A model generated the notes under the pieces. That model saw only the letters and a program-made list of their open reading frames with translations. It had not been told where the DNA came from and made no database searches. The translations under genes and the position numbers were made by a program. 44,437 bases of DNA from an uncultured Collinsella sp. (lineage in GTDB: Bacteria > Actinomycetota > Coriobacteriia > Coriobacteriales > Coriobacteriaceae), in contig UQHT01000025.1 in the NCBI GenBank assembly GCA_900540875.1, positions 1 to 44,437 of the forward strand, read 5' to 3'. Each line of letters starts with the position of its first letter. Positions within the stretch are counted from its first letter, which is position 1. Shown here piece by piece: positions 39,924 through 44,437 of the stretch.

Positions 39924-40401
39924 AGAGGAGTGGTGCCAAGGTTCGGTATAAGGTGCTCAAGAGCTGTGGAGGCGTTGGGCTTTGCTACACTGCTGGTGTT
40001 TGATTCGTGGAGATCGCGTCTTGCTTTGCCAAAAGCAACTGGCGAGATTATTCTGACGATGAAGCCCCAGCCGCCTCTGATGCAAGCGAAACATTGGGGC
40101 ATTTTGCTGTAATTCGCAGCCGTGAGCTTAGGCGAATTACGACGAATTGCCTGCTTCAGGAATTTTTCGTGTCACAGGTGCTTGCGTTGTTTGGGGCGCT
40201 GCTTATTGATTTAAAAGCTAAAGTTTAACGCTGCGTCAATGGAAGAACGAAATAAAGCCCGCTGAGTACGCCTGCTATCTTTTATAGGAGCAGTCTCCCA
40301 TCTGCTTTATAACAATTCTCTTGTATAACTGGACTTCCGATACGGAAGAGATTGTAAGATAATGCAACATTAGTATCATTATTTGTGATGGGGGATACGA
40401 T
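39924..40401. other. intergenic region upstream of the amidase gene
   Basis: No gene is recognised. Two short frames (39930-40112 and 40007-40228) have no ribosome site or family likeness and may be debris. A perfect CTTCCG-ATA-CGGAAG palindrome lies at 40334-40348, with a GATAAT -10-like word at 40358-40363 but only a poor -35. The promoter of the amidase gene is probably here. Confidence 0.4.
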
Positions 40402-42852
40402 ATGAAAAAGGCATTGCGTGCCTCAGCAGCGTTTTCTTTAGCTGCTCTTTTGACGATTTCGCCCTTGATGAGTCCTGTAGCCGCTGCTTATGCTGTGAAT
40501 AGCGTACGATCAGTGAATATTACATCAGATGCGGCGTCCGCAGACGGTGGCGTAGCTTCACGTGACGAGGGCCCTGCCGACGGAGACATGACTGTCGAGC
40601 AGTCGTTGCCGGTGGATGTTGACGAGGCGGCTGATGAGGATTTCGGTGTAGATGCTTCTTTGGTTGAACCGCAAGCCGAATCGACTGATTCTTCCTTCCA
40701 ATATATATATATTGCCTACCCGAACCTTATCAGTGGGGCTGACCAAGTCGTCGCGTTTGCAACTCCTAATGACAGCGATACCATCGCCTCCGCAACGCTA
40801 AACTATGTGAGCGCCAACGGAGTTCAGGGAGCTGTTAATGCTTCCGCGCAGGCTGTAAATTCTGCCGCATTTACATTTGGCTCGAAGCTAGATCTCAATA
40901 CATACTTTCTTACTTCAATAACCTATGTTCTGCAGGGCGACGATGCTGAACATGAGATTGATCTCTCTGACAGGGATTATTCTTTTGCGGTTGTTGAGAG
41001 CTCTGCTAATTCCGAGGGCACTTCCGTTTACTATGCAGACGGCGAAGGCAATGCTGTTGAGGCTCAATCCATCAAACAGGCGTTGGAGTGTGCCGATTCA
41101 CCGGACGGCATTTCTACTTATGCTGCGCGCTCGGCTCGAAAAAACGTACGGGTAATTGCCCTTGATGCTGGCCATGGCGGCACTGATCCCGGTGCGCAAG
41201 GAAATGGAAAGAGTGAAGCGGATCTAACTTGGAAGATTGTTGCTGCTTGCAAGAATAAGCTTGAGGCGTATGGTTTTAAAGTCGTTCTTGCGCGCGAGCA
41301 AAGCGGTGGCTACTCCGGAAATGATTACCTTTATCGTGTCCAACGATGCGTGAGTCAAGGTGCGCAGGCCTTTGTTAGCTTCCATATTAATTCCGGTTCG
41401 CCTGTTGCCCATGGCGCTGAGGTATATGCCCCCACTGCCAATGAATATGATTACACGCAAGTTTCCGTCGAGCTCGCGAATAAAGTTATGAACAACCTCG
41501 CTTCTATGGGGCTCAGCTATCGCGGTGTATTCCAGATGGAAGTTGGAGATGAGTTCGCGGTCATCCGTTGTGCCCGCGAACAAGGTATTCCCGGCATCCT
41601 AATCGAGCATGGCTTTATTTCTAATGCGGGGGACGTGTTAAATTATTTTAGCGATGAGGGCTGTAGGCGTCTTGGCGAAGCCGATGCCGATGCGATCATT
41701 GCGCAATTTCCTAAGTCAACTTGGCTCGACTATTCTTCCGTATTCGATGCTAATTACTATTTGTCGCATTATCCCGACGTTGCCAAAGCTACGGCTGGAA
41801 ATAGCGATTTAGCTCTAGACCATTTTGTTAACTATGGCATGAGCGAAGGTAGGCGCGGCTCTGCCACTTTTGATGTACAGAGTTATTTTAATGAGTATCC
41901 AGATTTAAGAGCTTCCTTTGGCTTTGATTTAGTTAAGTACTATGAGCATTACGTTACGGCAGGAAAAGCAGAAGGAAGGCATGGGACCGGATGCTCAAAG
42001 ATCGAGGGATACGCTACGACTATCAATGGTGTTGATTATTCATCCGTCTATGATCCCTCATTTTATCTATCGAATAACGAAGATATTCGCAACGCTTTTT
42101 CTAAACGAAGCCCCGCTGGCGTTGTAATGATTGACGATGCTGCCGTGCTGCGCCATTTCGTCAGCTGCGGCATGGCTGAGGGCCGGCGCGGGAGCGAGTC
42201 CTTCGACGTTTACGGCTATCGAAATCGTTATACGGACCTGAGGAAGGCTTTCGGGCTGAACCTGAAGAGCTATTACATTCACTATTTAAATTGCGGCATT
42301 AAGGAGGGGCGTAATGGCGCAAGTATGACTGGATATGAAGGCCTTATTATGTCGCCCGCCTATTCAACCTATCTAGATGCTGCCAATCAGTTCACAAAGA
42401 CTGTGGGTACTAAAGGATTCCCTTCAGCCGTGTATACGGATAGGGGAGCGTCGAACATTAGAGATTTCTGCAGAATTCTATATGAAGAGGCTCAGTCGGA
42501 AGGCGTCTCACCTGAGGTTTTATATGGACAGGTGATGAAAGAAACTGGGTATCTAAAGTTTGGCAATTTGGTTCAGCCTGATCAGTGTAATTTTGGAGGC
42601 CTTGGTGCCACGGGGGCTGGTAACCCAGGCTATAGCTTCGGATCTGTTCGTGAGGGACTGCGGGCGCAGGTCCAACATCTAAAGGCGTATGGTTCTACGA
42701 AGCCCTTGGTCAATCCGTGTATTGACGCTCGCTTTAAATATGTCAGTCGTGGTTGCGCTCCGAGAACCATTGATTTAAATGGTAAATGGGCTGTTCCTGG
42801 CGTTGGATATGGTGAAAGCATTGATGCAATCGCTAAAGAGGTAATTGGTTAG
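40402..42852 (+). CDS. secreted N-acetylmuramoyl-L-alanine amidase / glucosaminidase with cell-surface repeats
   Basis: An 816-residue exported peptidoglycan hydrolase. A signal peptide (about 1-31, ending AAAYA) is followed by a ~220-residue region with acidic low-complexity sequence. The zinc amidase_3 domain at about 250-425 has all its ligands: His258 in LDAGHGG, Glu272 in SEADLTWK, His328 in SFHINS, and catalytic Glu402 in IEHGF; it cleaves the muramic acid-alanine bond. Residues 441-638 hold about four ~50-residue repeats (SSVFDANYYLSHYPDV, HFVNYGMSEGRRG, SYFNEYPDLR), likely for wall binding. The C-terminal ~165 residues resemble a LytG/FlgJ-type glucosaminidase (EAQSEGVSPEVLYGQVMKETGYLKFGN, NFGGLGATG). 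ATG 40402 follows GGGGGA. Probably trims the wall where the glycan is exported or attached. Confidence 0.9.
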   Translation: MKKALRASAAFSLAALLTISPLMSPVAAAYAVNSVRSVNITSDAASADGGVASRDEGPADGDMTVEQSLPVDVDEAADEDFGVDASLVEPQAESTDSSFQYIYIAYPNLISGADQVVAFATPNDSDTIASATLNYVSANGVQGAVNASAQAVNSAAFTFGSKLDLNTYFLTSITYVLQGDDAEHEIDLSDRDYSFAVVESSANSEGTSVYYADGEGNAVEAQSIKQALECADSPDGISTYAARSARKNVRVIALDAGHGGTDPGAQGNGKSEADLTWKIVAACKNKLEAYGFKVVLAREQSGGYSGNDYLYRVQRCVSQGAQAFVSFHINSGSPVAHGAEVYAPTANEYDYTQVSVELANKVMNNLASMGLSYRGVFQMEVGDEFAVIRCAREQGIPGILIEHGFISNAGDVLNYFSDEGCRRLGEADADAIIAQFPKSTWLDYSSVFDANYYLSHYPDVAKATAGNSDLALDHFVNYGMSEGRRGSATFDVQSYFNEYPDLRASFGFDLVKYYEHYVTAGKAEGRHGTGCSKIEGYATTINGVDYSSVYDPSFYLSNNEDIRNAFSKRSPAGVVMIDDAAVLRHFVSCGMAEGRRGSESFDVYGYRNRYTDLRKAFGLNLKSYYIHYLNCGIKEGRNGASMTGYEGLIMSPAYSTYLDAANQFTKTVGTKGFPSAVYTDRGASNIRDFCRILYEEAQSEGVSPEVLYGQVMKETGYLKFGNLVQPDQCNFGGLGATGAGNPGYSFGSVREGLRAQVQHLKAYGSTKPLVNPCIDARFKYVSRGCAPRTIDLNGKWAVPGVGYGESIDAIAKEVIG

Positions 42853-42887
42853 GCTATTTAATAAGATCTAAAACCGATTGGGTTAAT

Positions 42888-44090
42888 TTGACTGATAATT
42901 TAAAGAAAAACATTACATGGAATACCGTTGGCTCTATTGCATACCTTGCTTGCCAGTGGTTAACGACAGTTGCTGTAGTTCGACTATCGTCGGATTTTAC
43001 CTATGCTGGTGATTTATCTTTGGCAATGACAATCAGCAATCTATTTGTTCCGATCGGTTTATATAAGATTCGATCCTTTCAAGTATCCGATCTTTCATGT
43101 GAGTATTCTTCAGGGGAATACATTGGTTTTCGTTTAAGCACAATAGTGTTGGGATTTGTTTTCGTATTACCTTATGCATTCTTTACCTGTCAGCAGTCTT
43201 CCCTTCTCCCCGTGTACCTCTATTGCATATATAAGTCAATTGAAGTTATGGTTGATGTGTTCCATGGCATTGATCAAAAAGCGGGAAATATGTTTTATTG
43301 TGGCATGTCGATGCTACTGAGAGGTATTTTGTCTCTTCTGGTGTTTTGCGCCGGAATGTATATCTCACATTCTCTTGTATTGAGTATTGTTCTGATGATC
43401 GCGGTGTCTCTCCCCGTGATGATTGTTGATGCACGTTGGGCTTCTAATTTCGACACGATCGTTCCTTCTTTCAGGTTCAAGGCGATGTCTGAACTGTTTT
43501 ATAAGTGTCTTCCCGCTACGGTTGGGGTTTTTTGTTGTGCTGCGGTTACATCCGTTTCGCGTCAAGAACTTGCTACCGTACTGGGTGCCTCAATGTTGGG
43601 CGTTTATTCCTCGGTGTGTTCTCCTGCGGCAATCGTTCAGGCGGGTGCTGCTAATGCCTATGCCCCTTTGCTCGGCGTTTTTGCGAGCGCTAGTGAGTCG
43701 GGGGATAATAAAACATTTAATGCTATGTTGATGAAGGTCGTTCTTGGTGCTCTAGTTTTGTCCATTGTTATTCTGTTCGCTTGTTTTATCTGCGGCGACT
43801 ACTTGTTGGGACTAATTTTTGGTGACCAAATTCATCAGTACTCTTTTTTGCTATACGGTGCGGTTATTAGCTCGCTGCTTACGGCGTTTATCGGCTTCTT
43901 TTCCGACCTGACGATTGTTAAGAGAAAGATGGCTGGTAATCTTGTTGGTAATTTAGTTGCTTTAATCGTTGCCGTCCCCCTTTCTAGCTTATTGATTCGG
44001 CTATTTGGACCTAACGGAACGAGTGCCGCAATTTCGCTTGCTTATCTTGTCGGATGTGTCGCGATGCTTCCTTGCATTATTCGGAAATAG
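42888..44090 (+). CDS. Wzx-type polysaccharide flippase (MOP superfamily)
   Basis: A 400-residue integral membrane protein with about 12 hydrophobic segments and the polysaccharide-flippase start KKNITWNTVGSIAYLACQWLTTVAVVRL. It would move lipid-linked glycan repeat units across the cytoplasmic membrane. Internal segments (SRQELATVLGASMLGVYSSVCSPAAIVQ; the KRKMAGNLVGNLVALIVAVPL region) are typical of the family. It starts with TTG at 42888, 35 bp after the amidase stop, with only a weak GGG ribosome site. It is AT-rich, as wzx genes often are. With the six glycosyltransferases it suggests a Wzx/Wzy-style pathway; no wzy is seen in this window. Confidence 0.88.
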   Translation: MTDNLKKNITWNTVGSIAYLACQWLTTVAVVRLSSDFTYAGDLSLAMTISNLFVPIGLYKIRSFQVSDLSCEYSSGEYIGFRLSTIVLGFVFVLPYAFFTCQQSSLLPVYLYCIYKSIEVMVDVFHGIDQKAGNMFYCGMSMLLRGILSLLVFCAGMYISHSLVLSIVLMIAVSLPVMIVDARWASNFDTIVPSFRFKAMSELFYKCLPATVGVFCCAAVTSVSRQELATVLGASMLGVYSSVCSPAAIVQAGAANAYAPLLGVFASASESGDNKTFNAMLMKVVLGALVLSIVILFACFICGDYLLGLIFGDQIHQYSFLLYGAVISSLLTAFIGFFSDLTIVKRKMAGNLVGNLVALIVAVPLSSLLIRLFGPNGTSAAISLAYLVGCVAMLPCIIRK

Positions 44091-44337
44091 TGCATCAGAG
44101 ATTCGTTAAATACTTAGATACAAAAGTGTTTGGCTGAGACTATATATCCCCCGTAATGACTTCTTCAACGCTAATTGGGGGAGTTATCAGTTTTAGCGCA
44201 GGTATAAAAGCTTTTTAATTCTAATTTATGTGCAGCAGTCGTCTTTTCGTTTAGGATAAGAAACGTATTAGTAGGTTAAGCATCGACTAAGGTTTTTAAG
44301 ATTCATTCACCTTTAGTTTATTTAATTGGAGCTTGAA
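44091..44337. promoter_or_regulatory. leader region upstream of the dehydratase gene
   Basis: The 247-bp AT-rich stretch carries no gene. An inverted repeat TCCCCC (44147-44152) / GGGGGA (44177-44182) could fold in the leader RNA. No confident promoter boxes were found. Long leaders before glycan operons may serve antitermination, but no known element is recognised here. Confidence 0.35.
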
Positions 44338-44437
44338 ATGTGCGATAGCGTATTCAGGGACAAGACCCTCATGATCACGGGAGGCACCGGCTCGTTCGGC
44401 AACACCGTGCTCAAGCACTTCATGAACACCGACCTGG
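44338..44437 (+). CDS. nucleotide-sugar dehydratase/epimerase, CapD/FlaA1/PseB type (partial)
   Basis: The first 33 codons run off the right edge. FRDKTLMITGGTGSFGNTVLKHF contains the NAD-binding GGTGSFG motif (T-G-G-T-G-S-F-G) of extended SDR enzymes, in the form typical of UDP-N-acetylglucosamine 4,6-dehydratases (inverting PseB/FlaA1, CapE). It would make a 6-deoxy-hexosamine precursor for the glycan. ATG 44338 follows TTGGAG by 6 bases. Confidence 0.87.
   Translation, partial: MCDSVFRDKTLMITGGTGSFGNTVLKHFMNTDL

Noticed and set aside
39930..40228. Short open frames of 60-73 codons before the amidase gene
   Set aside because: No ribosome site and no family likeness. They may be debris of a lost gene, but cannot be called.

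Overview
The window looks like a chromosomal segment of a high-GC Gram-positive gut actinomycete of the class Coriobacteriia, most likely Collinsella or a close relative. The grounds are: a Rho factor with a very long Ala/Glu/Arg-rich N-terminal extension; a SufCBDSU operon next to an Rrf2-type regulator; a NifU-like/GGGtGRT gene pair; surface proteins with a Coriobacteriia style (an MPKTG sorting signal and a multidomain amidase/glucosaminidase); and frequent TTG and GTG starts behind AGGAGG-type ribosome binding sites. The genus is an inference from these features, not from a database search.

Region 1 (1-10.4 kb) is mostly housekeeping: argS, a 150-bp inverted repeat element, rho, a two-TM unknown protein with a VanZ-like membrane protein, a convergent ROK fructokinase, a class I/II aminotransferase, and a tRNA-His/tRNA-Lys pair. 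The last 23 bp of tRNA-Lys plus flank are repeated perfectly 176 bp downstream, which looks like an integration scar. A DinD-like gene follows.

Region 2 (11.4-22.8 kb) is redox and iron-sulfur biology, mostly on the minus strand: a fumarate-reductase-like flavoprotein, the NifU-like scaffold plus GGGtGRT pair, a Y1/RAYT-type transposase-like gene on the plus strand, then sufC-sufB-sufD-sufS-sufU with overlapping or nearly abutting genes. The suf promoter lies in a palindrome between sufC and a divergent Rrf2/IscR-like gene, which is followed by an MntA/HepT-type toxin-antitoxin pair. REP-like palindromes of GGGACAAA type sit just after the transposase-like gene and again upstream of the Rrf2 gene.

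Region 3 (22.9-26.8 kb) holds a secreted, wall-anchored lysozyme-like protein and an AAA-ATPase-like protein.

Region 4 (26.8-44.4 kb) is a cell-surface glycan locus. It has six GT2 glycosyltransferases (two of them close paralogues, one with two GT domains), an acyltransferase 3 family membrane protein, a secreted amidase/glucosaminidase, a Wzx-type flippase and the start of a nucleotide-sugar dehydratase (CapD/FlaA1/PseB type). Inside it, between the intact end of the two-domain glycosyltransferase and a diverged broken copy of that same end, lies a 4.6-kb AT-richer accessory island. This island carries a DUF4869 gene coupled by ATGA to a compact P-loop (possibly Toprim-bearing) protein, a divergent gene with a HEPN RNase motif (RNALAH), and a repeated AT-rich control region between them. 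This three-gene arrangement is the best candidate in the window for an undescribed system, possibly defensive.
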